In this document: one piece after another, positions 25,740-34,328 of the stretch
Layout: each line of letters opens with the position of its first letter
How positions within the stretch are numbered: the stretch's first letter is position 1
DNA from: Woeseiaceae bacterium
Lineage (GTDB): Bacteria; Pseudomonadota; Gammaproteobacteria; Steroidobacterales; Woeseiaceae
Assembly (NCBI GenBank): GCA_021773135.1
Contig: JAJFKP010000006.1
Span: 101,766 to 165,765, forward strand
Reading direction: 5' to 3'
Length of the DNA stretch: 64,000 bases
The notes under the pieces: model-generated
Seen by the model: only the letters and a program-made list of their open reading frames with translations
The model's database searches: none
Told to the model about the DNA's origin: nothing
Made by a program: the position numbers and the translations under genes

Positions 25740-26885
25740 ATGGATTTTTCACTTAGCGAAGAACAAGCGATGCTGGCCGACAGCATCAGTCGATTTATCG
25801 ACACAGATTACGACTTTGACACGCGCCAGAAAATTGCGGCGAGTAATGGCGGCTTCAGCCCTGAGATGTGGCGTACTTTTGCTGAGCTCGGCTGGACTGC
25901 TGTTCCGTTTGCAGAAAGTGACGGTGGCCTCGACGGCGGACCGGTCGAACTGATGCTGATGATGGAGCAGTTCGGGCGCGGCCTGGTCGTGGAACCTTTC
26001 CTCGCCAATATCGTCCTTGCCGGTGGCGTGCTTCGCCGCATAGCCAATGCCGAACAGAAAGCAAGGTGGCTGGCTCCATTGATAGCCGGTGATTTGCAGG
26101 CGGCATTTGCAGTGGTTGAGCCCCAGAGCCGCTTTGATGTCGCCAATACCGCCTCGATAGCAGAGGCAAGTGGTGACGGCTACAGATTGAATGGCGCCAA
26201 ATCGGTGGTGCTCAACGGCGGCGCTGCGGACTTGCTGGTTGTGCCTGCGCGCACATCTGGCAGTCAGGTCGACCAGGGCGGCATTACCCTTTTTGCAATC
26301 CCGGCTGAGACGCTGGGCGTCACGCGAACCAGCTATACGACGGTCGACGGACTACAGGCCGCGGAAATCGTCCTTGCTGACGTAACGGTTTCAAAGGATG
26401 CGGTATTGGGCGAGATCGACAACGCTTTTGCAACCATCGCTGCCGTCATTGACGAGGCTACGCTGGCCGTGTCCGCGGAGGCGCTGGGAATCATGCAAAC
26501 CATGCACGACCGTACCGTCGAGTATTCCAAGAGCCGGGTGCAATTTGGTGTACCAATCGGAAGCTTTCAGGCGCTGCAACATCGGATGGTCGATAGCCTG
26601 ATGGCCTGCGAGCAAAGTCGTTCGCTCCTGTACTGGTGCGTGATGCTGTACCTCTCCGACGACCCCCGGTATCGCAGTGCCATCAGCGCGCTGAAGTACC
26701 AGGTCGGAACAGCGGGCGTCAAAGTTGCAGAAGAAGCCGTGCAGATCCACGGCGGAATGGGCGTAACCTGGGAATTGGATATCGCGCACTATCTAAAGCG
26801 CATGACCGCGATCAACATCATGTTTGGCAATGCAGATTATCACCTCGATCGATACGTCGCCGCGGGTGATGCGCAGGCCGGTTAA
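25740..26885 (+). CDS. Acyl-CoA dehydrogenase, small-subunit type
   Basis: Second ACAD-fold protein, 381 residues, starting MDFSLSEEQAMLADSISRF as in small subunits annotated as pimeloyl-CoA dehydrogenase. VEPQSRFD replaces the usual FAD-loop SEPGSGSD, and the C-terminal QIHGGMGVTWE lacks a Glu at the standard catalytic place. It probably forms an alpha2-beta2 complex with the preceding gene and does not act alone; that is inference from pairing and from known heteromeric ACADs of steroid degraders. GGGGTCGGCGCA precedes the ATG. Confidence 0.88.
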   Translation: MDFSLSEEQAMLADSISRFIDTDYDFDTRQKIAASNGGFSPEMWRTFAELGWTAVPFAESDGGLDGGPVELMLMMEQFGRGLVVEPFLANIVLAGGVLRRIANAEQKARWLAPLIAGDLQAAFAVVEPQSRFDVANTASIAEASGDGYRLNGAKSVVLNGGAADLLVVPARTSGSQVDQGGITLFAIPAETLGVTRTSYTTVDGLQAAEIVLADVTVSKDAVLGEIDNAFATIAAVIDEATLAVSAEALGIMQTMHDRTVEYSKSRVQFGVPIGSFQALQHRMVDSLMACEQSRSLLYWCVMLYLSDDPRYRSAISALKYQVGTAGVKVAEEAVQIHGGMGVTWELDIAHYLKRMTAINIMFGNADYHLDRYVAAGDAQAG

Positions 26886-26914
26886 GTTAATATCAGCCGG
26901 CGTTTAGAAGACTG

Positions 26915-27655
26915 ATGTTTCCGCAAAGCATTGCTCAGTTTTTCGCCGCCAACCAGGAGGTGCTGTGGTTTAGCACGCTGGTTCTGGATCTCACCGGCAC
27001 GGTCGTCCTGTATCGACTTTTTGGTAAAGTCGGGCTACAGGTCGCGATAACAGCCGCAATTATTCTGGCGAATCTGCAGGGACCGAAACTCACGTCTATT
27101 TTCGGCCTAGAAACCACGATTGGTGTCATTTTCTATTCGAGTATTTTTCTGGCGACGGACATACTGAGTGAGAACTACGGCCGTGCCGAGGCTAATAAAG
27201 CAGTAAGAATGGGTTTCGTCGTCAGCGTCATCGTGCTTGCCATGCTGAGCTTGTCAATGCTGTATGCGCCAACAGATCGACCTTTTGCCAAAGACGTACA
27301 CAACGCATTCGATACCATCCTGAATTTCGCCCCGCGTTTTGTTCTTGGCTCACTATTCGCCTATATTGTCAGTCAGAGTTTTGATGTCTGGGCGTTTCAC
27401 CAGATCAAGAAATACACTGGCGACAAGTGGCTATGGTTGCGCAACAATCTCTCGACGATGTCGTCGCAGATTATCGATACCGCCATTTTCTCGCTGGTTG
27501 TATGGTGGGGCACCGTCGACCTGGTTACAGCCCTGAAACTGGGCGCCGTCAAGTTCATGTTCAAAATGATAATAGCCCTCATTGATACGAGCTTTCTATA
27601 TTGGGCGCGCAGCATGTTCAGACACAAACATGTACCGTTGCCACTGCCAGGATAA
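26915..27655 (+). CDS. Queuosine precursor transporter (YhhQ/VUT family)
   Basis: Inner-membrane protein importing queuine or preQ0/preQ1 for tRNA queuosine. The 246 residues hold about six hydrophobic segments, with the conserved FLATDILSENYG block near residue 80 and RNNLSTMSSQIIDTAIF in the C-terminal half, both diagnostic for the DUF165 family. It starts 29 nt after the ACAD pair and 26 nt before a SAM hydrolase, so all four genes could be one transcript. No preQ1 riboswitch fits in the short gap upstream. Confidence 0.9.
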   Translation: MFPQSIAQFFAANQEVLWFSTLVLDLTGTVVLYRLFGKVGLQVAITAAIILANLQGPKLTSIFGLETTIGVIFYSSIFLATDILSENYGRAEANKAVRMGFVVSVIVLAMLSLSMLYAPTDRPFAKDVHNAFDTILNFAPRFVLGSLFAYIVSQSFDVWAFHQIKKYTGDKWLWLRNNLSTMSSQIIDTAIFSLVVWWGTVDLVTALKLGAVKFMFKMIIALIDTSFLYWARSMFRHKHVPLPLPG

Positions 27656-27681
27656 CCACATGGCTGACAGGATAAACTGGA

Positions 27682-28488
27682 ATGCATAGCTGGAACGCGT
27701 CCGGCGTGATAACAATCACGACAGACTTCGGACATAAAGGGCCTTTTGCTGCTGTCATGCAGGGCGCGATTATCACACGTTTTCCCGCCGCGAGGATCAT
27801 CGATCTCGCCCACGATATACCTGCACACTGGCCTCCGGAAGCTGGCTTCTGGTTGAGTCGTTCGTACTCGTATTTCCCGACAGGCACCGTACACATCGCA
27901 ATCGTGGACCCTGGGGTTGGAACAGAAAGAGACATTGTGCTGGCGCTAAAAGACGGCCATCTGTTCATGGCGCCCGATAACGGCCTGCTGGCACCCCTGC
28001 TGGAGGTCGCCGACAAGATCGGCAAACTGAACGCTAACGCTGCCGAGTCGATTGGCGCAGGTGAACCCAGCCTGACGTTTCATGGACGGGATATTTTCGC
28101 GCCTATAGCGGCGGATCTGGCGGCAGGCAAGCTATCGTTTACAGACGTTGCCACAGAATCCGACAATTGGGCGCCCGGCTGGATCGACGACCCCACAACG
28201 GCCGGCGGTAGCGTGTCGGGTATTGTTGTTACGGTTGATGCGTTCGGCAATCTGATCACCAATATAGATGCGTCACTGTTGCAGGATTTCGAAAATCCAA
28301 TCGTTAACATTGCCGGCCATTTGATCGAAATGAAAGCAACTTACGGTCGCGTTAAACCGGGAGAATATCTCGCACTGATTAATTCGTTTGCTGTCCTTGA
28401 GATCGCGCGGTCTGAAGAAAGCGCGGCCCAGGGTCTGGGATGTGAACGCGGTGCGCCGGTCGTGGTCAGGGATAACCCGGTTATCTAG
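27682..28488 (+). CDS. SAM hydrolase (SAM hydroxide adenosyltransferase, DUF62 family)
   Basis: Cleaves S-adenosylmethionine to adenosine and methionine; relatives include fluorinase and chlorinase. The 268 residues show the N-terminal TTDFGHKGPFAAVMQG, HDIP, VDPGVGTERD, PDNGLL and FHGRDIFAP blocks of the family, with the C-terminal barrel region VDAFGNLITNI. The common prokaryotic members are hydrolases rather than halogenases, so I call it a hydrolase. ACAGGA lies upstream of the ATG. Coupling to a queuosine-precursor carrier is notable because queuosine synthesis by QueA consumes SAM. Confidence 0.88.
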   Translation: MHSWNASGVITITTDFGHKGPFAAVMQGAIITRFPAARIIDLAHDIPAHWPPEAGFWLSRSYSYFPTGTVHIAIVDPGVGTERDIVLALKDGHLFMAPDNGLLAPLLEVADKIGKLNANAAESIGAGEPSLTFHGRDIFAPIAADLAAGKLSFTDVATESDNWAPGWIDDPTTAGGSVSGIVVTVDAFGNLITNIDASLLQDFENPIVNIAGHLIEMKATYGRVKPGEYLALINSFAVLEIARSEESAAQGLGCERGAPVVVRDNPVI

Positions 28489-28946
28489 AGGCAATTCGAT
28501 AATATCGACGCTGCGTGCGATCAAATGGCGGAATGAGATCGTTGCCCGCTGCTGCATCGCGGGATTCCTCAAGCGTCGTAGCCGCGCACCGTAACGGCTA
28601 GAAAACCTGGCCTGATCGCTCTTCTTCCGCCTGATGAATCGGTTAAATGTGATGTCAGCAGGTCAGGCCATGGTCTCGCCTTGTAAGGCCACCGCGGCTT
28701 TCGACCGATGTCGCATCCAGCCGTCTTGGCCCGGCAAGCAGAGAAAATATCGCTCCCTTTGGAACCTTTTCGCCCTGCCGAGCGTGTATTTCGACAGGTG
28801 CATATGTTTTCCCGGACCCAAAATGGAAACGAAGCGGATTCGGAAGCGGCACGCCAGACCTGGATAGCAATGTTTCGCCGGCCATCGAGCTCGCATCAGA
28901 ATAGAGGATCGATATTCAGTCACATGACTGACAAGGATGTTGGGCA
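28489..28946. other. Gene-poor stretch after the SAM hydrolase gene
   Basis: About 460 bp with no gene I can support. Several open frames exist on both strands (for example 28655-28885 on the minus strand) but none has a ribosome site or recognisable protein pattern. It may hold decayed sequence; it ends at a strong GGGGTCAG hairpin. Confidence 0.5.
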
Positions 28947-28971
28947 GGGGTCAGAATTAGTCCCTGACCCC
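28947..28971. repeat. REP-like hairpin (GGGGTCAG inverted repeat)
   Basis: Perfect 8-bp arms GGGGTCAG and CTGACCCC surround AATTAGTCC. This GGGGTCAG...CTGACCCC form resembles short palindromes that recur in proteobacterial genomes near REP-associated tyrosine transposases. Only one copy is seen in this window and no transposase. It could also act as a transcript-end hairpin. Confidence 0.55.
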
Positions 28972-28990
28972 AGCGAATAGGGGAAGTTCT

Positions 28991-29242
28991 ATGGACAAGT
29001 CGCTGGCACGAAAAATTATCGAACGACACGAATCAGAGAATGGCCTCGTTCAGTTGCGTCATGGCGCTAACGATCCAAAGTATGTGCGCTATCAACACCA
29101 ACTCGTTGCAGCAGGTGTCCAGTTTAACGATTGGCCAACCAAGCCTGTATCGTGCACCAATAAATTCTATGCACGTCCTTTGGCACTGTACATGGGGTCG
29201 CGAGCCGATCAATGCCAGTATTACGGTCGCCTGAAATCCTGA
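28991..29242 (+). CDS. Hypothetical 83-residue protein
   Basis: Not recognised. The frame runs MDKSLARKIIERHESENG to GRLKS, is basic, has two cysteines in the C-terminal half and no hydrophobic segment. GGGGAAG lies 6 nt upstream of the ATG, which is the main support; it begins 19 nt after the REP-like hairpin. Codon use is less GC-biased than the neighbouring core genes, so it may be an orphan or a chance frame. Confidence 0.3.
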   Translation: MDKSLARKIIERHESENGLVQLRHGANDPKYVRYQHQLVAAGVQFNDWPTKPVSCTNKFYARPLALYMGSRADQCQYYGRLKS

Positions 29243-29327
29243 ATTAAAGTAGAGGATTTGCGCCACCCCGCAAACCCTGAATTCAGACGGGCGTTTGAAT
29301 GTACGTCACTAACAGGTATGTCTGATT

Positions 29328-29573
29328 ATGCGAGTTAGTCCGTGGTATTTCGCAATCGTTGCCGGCGCCTGCATTTCAGTCACGATTGCGCTCATCGTTG
29401 TGGCATGGGAGTGGCTGGAGAATCCGGGTAAAATCTATCGAGATGCATCCGGGACTCACTGGGGAACAGTTTCGGAAACCGCGATAAGCTGGCTCGTCCC
29501 GGCATTTGCCTGCACAACGATATTGGCTTTGCTTCTTTATTGGGCGCTGTCCGCGCTGCGGCGACGGCGATAA
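29328..29573 (+). CDS. Small two-helix membrane protein, unknown function
   Basis: The 81 residues hold two clear membrane segments (WYFAIVAGACISVTIALIVVA and WLVPAFACTTILALLLYWAL) joined by about 30 polar residues and ending in a basic LRRRR tail, which predicts both termini in the cytoplasm. I do not recognise a family. The ribosome site is weak. It is followed by the degenerate glnS-tail repeats. Confidence 0.5.
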   Translation: MRVSPWYFAIVAGACISVTIALIVVAWEWLENPGKIYRDASGTHWGTVSETAISWLVPAFACTTILALLLYWALSALRRRR

Positions 29574-29580
29574 AGGCGCA

Positions 29581-29830
29581 CTACATTTTCGCCATTGCCT
29601 GATTTTCCGTGTCTACCCCCCCAATTCGCCCGCACTGATTATTGATACGCCTGTCTATATTGCGAATTAATTTTGGCGAAATGCAGAAAAAAACTAACTT
29701 CTTTTCCGCCATAACCTGCTTTTCCAACGTCGCCCGCATTGATTGTCGATACGCTTAACCAAGCCGCGAATTGATCTTTAGCGCTACGCATTGAATAGCG
29801 GCCTACATTTCCGCCATAGCCTGTTTTTCC
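29581..29830 (-). repeat. Degenerate tandem repeats of the glnS 3' end
   Basis: Two roughly 105-115 bp units lie downstream of glnS, each beginning with a copy of the last codons of glnS. In plus-strand order, CTACATTTTCGCCATTGCCT (from 29581), TTCCGCCATAACCTGCTTTT (from 29704) and the true glnS end CTACATTTCCGCCATAGCCT (from 29803) match. A second block, CGCCCGCAcTGATTATtGATACGC, recurs at 29627 and 29731, and a third, GCGAATTaATtTT, recurs about 29662 and 29766. The units have drifted by substitutions and indels. Confidence 0.7.
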
Positions 29831-31479
29831 AGCTTTGCCCAACTATCCCTTAGCGTCACAATCCGATTGAACACCGGCTTTTGCGCCGAATAATCAACTG
29901 CATCCGGAGAGAAATATCCAAGACGTTCGAACTGGTAGGATCGATCGGCCACTGCAAGTGCTGGTTCAAGGCGCGCGTCTGCAATTTCGAGCGACCGCGG
30001 ATTAAGATGCGGCAGCACGTCATCGTATGAACCCGGATTGGGCACGGAAAAGAGCCGGTCGTACAGGCGCACTTCAGCTGCAACCGCATGCTGCGCCGAG
30101 ACCCAGTGAATGGTCCCCTTGACTTTGCGATCACTCGACGCGGTGCCACTTTTGGTATCGGGGTCATAGCTGCAACGCAGTTCAACAACATTGCCGGCAT
30201 CGTCTTTGATGACATCATCACAGCGAATTATGTACGCGAACCTGAGCCGCACTTCACCTCCAGGCCTGAGTCGAAAAAACTTGCGCGGTGCATCCTCCAT
30301 GAAATCGTCCTGCTCAACATAGATTTCGCGACTGAACGGCATTTCGCGAGTACCAAACTCCGCATTCGCCGGATGATTCATTGCAACCATTTGCTCCGTC
30401 TGTCCTTGCGGATAATTGGTGATGGTAACTTTCAGGGGTTTGATAACCGCCATTCTTCGCGGCGCTTCACTGCCGAGAAACTCTCGTACGCTGTTTTCCA
30501 GCACACCCATTTCAATCAGGTTTTCTTTTTTAGTTACGCCAACCCGGCCAATGAAATCCCGCAGCGCCTCCGGAGGATAGCCACGCCGTCGCATACCAGC
30601 GATTGTCGCCAGGCGGGGGTCATCCCAGCCGTTAACGACGCCGTTATCGACCAGCGCATTGAGTTTGCGCTTACTGGTCAGCGCGTATGCAAGGTTCAGG
30701 CGTGAAAACTCAATCTGCTGCGGTCGGTGTTGCGGTACGAGTTGATCAAGAAACCAGTCATACAATGGTCGATGGTCTTCAAATTCAAGCGTGCAAAGGG
30801 AATGCGTGATGCCTTCAAAAGCATCGGACAGACCATGCGCGAAATCGTACATGGGATAGATATTCCACTTATCACCCGTATTCTGGTGGGGCGTTTTTCG
30901 GATTCGGTACAGTGTCGGGTCACGCATGTTCATGTTAGGTGAAGCCATATCGATCTTCGCCCGTAACACGTGCGCGCCATCTTCGAATTCGCCCTCCTGC
31001 ATGCGCCGGAAAAGCGCCAAATTTTCTTCAATGCTGCGCTCACGGTGCGGGCTGTTAGCTCCGGGCTCCGTCAGTGTTCCTCGATATTCGCGGATTTCCT
31101 CGGCGCTCAGACTATCGACGTATGCCTTGTCCATTTCGATCAGCTTTACGGCGGCCGCGAACAACTGGTCAAAATAGTCAGAGGCGTGCGTGAGCCTGTC
31201 CTGCCAGTCAAAACCCAGCCAGCGAACATCAGCTTTAATTGCCTCAACGTACTCCTCGCTCTCCCTGCCGGGATTGGTATCGTCGAAACGCAGAAAGGTC
31301 TGCCCTGAATGCTCCTCGGCAACGCCAAAATTCAGACAAATCGATTTCGCGTGGCCAACATGCAGAAAGCCATTGGGCTCAGGGGGAAACCGGGTTACAA
31401 CGCGGCCGTTGTGTTTGCCGGCGGCTATGTCGTCGCTGATGATTTGCCGGATAAAATCGGTTGGTTCGTTGTCGCTCAT
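29803..31479 (-). CDS. glnS: Glutaminyl-tRNA synthetase
   Basis: Charges tRNA-Gln with glutamine. Class I signatures are [15 protein letters not shown] (HIGH motif, near residue 32) and [11 protein letters not shown] (KMSKS-like, near residue 267). The C-terminal anticodon-binding beta barrels end LEKQAMAEM. The 558 residues fit bacterial GlnRS. Its presence means this organism charges tRNA-Gln directly. It follows zur by 59 nt on the same strand. Its last codons are duplicated just downstream. Confidence 0.96.
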   Translation of the reverse strand: MSDNEPTDFIRQIISDDIAAGKHNGRVVTRFPPEPNGFLHVGHAKSICLNFGVAEEHSGQTFLRFDDTNPGRESEEYVEAIKADVRWLGFDWQDRLTHASDYFDQLFAAAVKLIEMDKAYVDSLSAEEIREYRGTLTEPGANSPHRERSIEENLALFRRMQEGEFEDGAHVLRAKIDMASPNMNMRDPTLYRIRKTPHQNTGDKWNIYPMYDFAHGLSDAFEGITHSLCTLEFEDHRPLYDWFLDQLVPQHRPQQIEFSRLNLAYALTSKRKLNALVDNGVVNGWDDPRLATIAGMRRRGYPPEALRDFIGRVGVTKKENLIEMGVLENSVREFLGSEAPRRMAVIKPLKVTITNYPQGQTEQMVAMNHPANAEFGTREMPFSREIYVEQDDFMEDAPRKFFRLRPGGEVRLRFAYIIRCDDVIKDDAGNVVELRCSYDPDTKSGTASSDRKVKGTIHWVSAQHAVAAEVRLYDRLFSVPNPGSYDDVLPHLNPRSLEIADARLEPALAVADRSYQFERLGYFSPDAVDYSAQKPVFNRIVTLRDSWAKLEKQAMAEM

Positions 31480-31538
31480 AAAACGGAATAATGCTTAAGG
31501 GAATGGCCGCGCAATTGTACGCGCTATATTACGTATTA

Positions 31539-32039
31539 CTAGGTTCGGCAGGCCTGGCAGACGCCCTGAATCTCGAGCGTCTGGTGGGTTGCCGAGAAAC
31601 CGCAGTCTTCTGCACTGCTATCGATCATGTCGCTAATTCGCTTGTCACCGAGTTCTGCGACCGAGCGGCATTGGCGGCAAATAAGGAACTGGCCGGTGTG
31701 CGGATTGTGCGGATCCGGGCAGCCGACAAAGGCGTTGAGTGAATCCAGTCGGTGCACGAGATTGGCCTCGATGAGGAACTCAAGTGCCCTATAGACAGTG
31801 GGTGGCGCGGCGTTGCGACCGTCATCTTTTAACTCTGCCAGGATCTCGTAGGCACCAACAGGTTTATGACTATTCCACACCAGCTCCAGGACGCGTCGAC
31901 GCTGCGCAGTCAGGCGTAGTCCGCGCTCGCGACAAATCTGCTCTGCAGTCTGCACGGCCCGCTCGACACAGTCAGCGTGGTCGTGTTCGCTTGCAGGAAA
32001 CCCGCTGGCAGGTAGTTTGTCGTCTAGCACATTTTTCAT
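31539..32039 (-). CDS. zur: Zinc uptake regulator Zur (Fur family)
   Basis: Zinc-responsive repressor of zinc-uptake genes. The 166 residues have a winged-helix domain (LRLTAQRRRVLELVW, APPTVYRALEFL), then metal-site residues HRLDSLNAFVGC, HNPHTGQF, and structural CRQC and CQAC pairs. The pattern and His/Cys set resemble Zur more than Fur, PerR or Irr. The ATG 32039 is set by GAGGGA 5 nt upstream; the longer open frame has no support. No zinc transporter genes are adjacent. It is divergent from thrS. Confidence 0.88.
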   Translation of the reverse strand: MKNVLDDKLPASGFPASEHDHADCVERAVQTAEQICRERGLRLTAQRRRVLELVWNSHKPVGAYEILAELKDDGRNAAPPTVYRALEFLIEANLVHRLDSLNAFVGCPDPHNPHTGQFLICRQCRSVAELGDKRISDMIDSSAEDCGFSATHQTLEIQGVCQACRT

Positions 32040-32097
32040 TGATCCCTCAGGTCGAATTGTAGCGCGCATTGGCTGCAGAGTATTCGCCTCATCGCGT

Positions 32098-32125
32098 TTG
32101 GCTACGTCGCAGTATTCTGTACAAT
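32098..32125 (+). promoter_or_regulatory. Predicted sigma-70 promoter of thrS
   Basis: TTGGCT (-35, 32098-32103) and TACAAT (-10, 32120-32125) are separated by 16 bp, and the -10 ends 39 nt before the thrS ATG. It lies in the zur/thrS divergent region. Confidence 0.5.
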
Positions 32126-32164
32126 AGCGCGCGACTGGATCCTCTTCTTCAGACGCTGGAAAAA

Positions 32165-34087
32165 ATGCCAAAAATTCAATTACCTGACGGCTCCGAACGT
32201 CACTATGAAGACGTCGTTACGGGCACCGAGATCGCCGCCTCCATTGGCAAGAGCCTGGCGCGCGACGCTGTCGCAATTCAGGTTGACGGCGAAATGTGGG
32301 ACCTGAGCCGAGAAATCGCGAGCGATGCAAGTGTCGCCGTCATCACCCGAACTTCCGACGAAGGACTTGACCTGTTACGCCATGATGCGGCCCATGTGCT
32401 TGCCGAGGCCGTTAAAGAACTCTGGCCCGAAACCCAGGTCACCATCGGCCCGGCGATCGAAAACGGATTTTATTACGACTTCGCACGGGAAGAACCGTTT
32501 ACCGCGGATGATCTTGAAGTCATCGAAGCACGCATGAAAGAGATTGTCGATCGCGATGAACGCATAGAAAGACAGGTCTGGGAACGCCAGGAGGCGATTC
32601 AGTTTTTTCGCGATCAGGGGGAAGAATACAAAGCGAAAATAATCGAAGACATTCCGGGCGACGAAACTCTGACCCTGTACCAGCAGGGCGATTTCATCGA
32701 CCTGTGCCGCGGCCCCCACCTGCCTTCGACAGGCAAGCTTGGGAAGGCGTTTCGCTTAACGCGGGTATCCGGCGCCTACTGGCGTGGCGATTCTAGGAAC
32801 GCTATGCTGCAGAGGATTTACGGAACGGCCTGGGCGAATGACAAGCAACTTCGCAAATACCTTCTGCAGCTTGAGGAGGCGGAGAAGCGGGATCACCGGC
32901 GCCTGGGCCGACTAATGGACCTGTTTCATTTCCAGGAAGAGGCGCCGGGCGCAGTCTTCTGGCACCCGAAAGGCTGGCGGCTGTTTCAGAACCTGATTGG
33001 CTACATGCGTGAACGACAGACAGAGGCGGGCTACCACGAGGTCAACACGCCAGAACTGATGGATCGCTCACTGTGGGAAGCCTCGGGACATTGGGAGTCT
33101 TTCGGTGAACACATGTATACCTCGGATACCGAGGATGGCCGCAGTTACGCGATCAAGCCGATGAATTGTCCGGGCCACGTGCAGGTTTTCAAGCAGGGTA
33201 TTACAAGCTATCGCGAGCTGCCTTATCGCCTGGCGGAATTCGGCAAAGTACATCGATACGAACCTTCGGGCGCTTTGCACGGCATGCTGCGAGTGCGTGC
33301 CTTTACGCAGGATGATGCGCATATATTTTGCACCCCGGAACAAATCACGTCCGAGACAATCGCGGTTTGTGAGCAGATACTCGGCATTTACAGAGACTTC
33401 GGCTTCGAAGATATTCTGATCAAATTCGCTGATCGTCCGGAAGTTCGCGTTGGCGAAGACGCTGTCTGGGACCAGGCGGAAAATGCTTTAAAAGCGGCGC
33501 TGGAGTCATCTGGTCTGGACTTCACGCATAACCCGGGTGAAGGCGCGTTCTATGGCCCCAAGCTCGAATTTGTGCTGCGCGATGCCATTGGTCGCGACTG
33601 GCAGTGTGGCACACACCAGGTCGACCTCAACCTGCCTGCCCGACTCGGCGCGAGTTACATCGGGGAAGACGGGCAGAAACACACGCCTGTGCTTCTGCAT
33701 CGTGCGATGTTTGGCTCACTGGAGCGGTTTATCGGGATACTGCTCGAACATCATGCGGGTAATCTGCCGTTATGGCTTGCTCCAACGCAGGCAATCGTTG
33801 TAACGATTACGTCGGAGGCAGATGACTATGCCGAGGAAGTCGCGCAAAGCTTGCGTAGCGCCGGCATCTCGGCTGAAGTCGATCTCAGGAACGAGAAGAT
33901 TTCCTACAAGGTACGCGAACATAGTGTTGCGAAAGTGCCTGCACTGCTGGCTGTCGGTCAGCGTGAGGTTGAAGAAAAGACGGTGGCAATACGACGCCTT
34001 GGTTCCAAGCAGCAGCGCGTACTGGGCCTGCAGGAAGCAATCGATTCGCTGAAAAATGAAGTCCGTGACCGCGGCGTCGCCGCCTGA
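32165..34087 (+). CDS. thrS: Threonyl-tRNA synthetase
   Basis: Charges tRNA-Thr. Domain order is TGS ([12 protein letters not shown]), the editing domain with [10 protein letters not shown] and [10 protein letters not shown] zinc/editing residues, the class II catalytic core with motif 2 [24 protein letters not shown], and the anticodon-binding domain. The 640 residues are standard. ATG 32165 marks the usual N-terminus; the frame is open upstream but not conserved. The common downstream genes infC-rpmI-rplT are absent here; a receiver-TonB hybrid gene follows after 241 bp. Confidence 0.96.
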   Translation: MPKIQLPDGSERHYEDVVTGTEIAASIGKSLARDAVAIQVDGEMWDLSREIASDASVAVITRTSDEGLDLLRHDAAHVLAEAVKELWPETQVTIGPAIENGFYYDFAREEPFTADDLEVIEARMKEIVDRDERIERQVWERQEAIQFFRDQGEEYKAKIIEDIPGDETLTLYQQGDFIDLCRGPHLPSTGKLGKAFRLTRVSGAYWRGDSRNAMLQRIYGTAWANDKQLRKYLLQLEEAEKRDHRRLGRLMDLFHFQEEAPGAVFWHPKGWRLFQNLIGYMRERQTEAGYHEVNTPELMDRSLWEASGHWESFGEHMYTSDTEDGRSYAIKPMNCPGHVQVFKQGITSYRELPYRLAEFGKVHRYEPSGALHGMLRVRAFTQDDAHIFCTPEQITSETIAVCEQILGIYRDFGFEDILIKFADRPEVRVGEDAVWDQAENALKAALESSGLDFTHNPGEGAFYGPKLEFVLRDAIGRDWQCGTHQVDLNLPARLGASYIGEDGQKHTPVLLHRAMFGSLERFIGILLEHHAGNLPLWLAPTQAIVVTITSEADDYAEEVAQSLRSAGISAEVDLRNEKISYKVREHSVAKVPALLAVGQREVEEKTVAIRRLGSKQQRVLGLQEAIDSLKNEVRDRGVAA

Positions 34088-34198
34088 CTTCATCCTGCCC
34101 CAAAAGTGCCATCCTGCGTAACGCCGCGATCCGGTTACCTGCCGGTAATGAGCGGACCGGCCTGCGCGGTCCAAACGTGACCTTTCCTGCATTATGAC

Positions 34199-34214
34199 TG
34201 TGCACCGCATCACA
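34199..34214. promoter_or_regulatory. CRP-like palindrome upstream of the receiver-TonB gene
   Basis: TGTGC-ACCGCA-TCACA matches TGTGA-N6-TCACA at 9 of 10 defined positions and lies 114 nt before the GTG start. The thrS/hybrid-gene gap (34088-34328) also has a GGACCG/CGGTCC stem at 34154-34172 without a T-run and no gene. Confidence 0.35.
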
Positions 34215-34328
34215 GATTAGAAATCTAGTGAGGCCGTTGCCACACTTACCTTTAATAGCAGGGATATACTCAGCAACCGCTAGTGTGATCCAAACGCTAT
34301 TAGACATAAGTCGCCAAGGAGGACGTCA

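Noticed and set aside
28655..28923. Minus-strand ORFs in the gene-poor stretch
   Set aside because: No ribosome site, no domain pattern and two overlapping frames of similar length; likely chance.
34154..34172. GGACCG/CGGTCC stem after thrS as a terminator
   Set aside because: Stem is only 6 bp, sits 67 nt past the stop and has no T-run.
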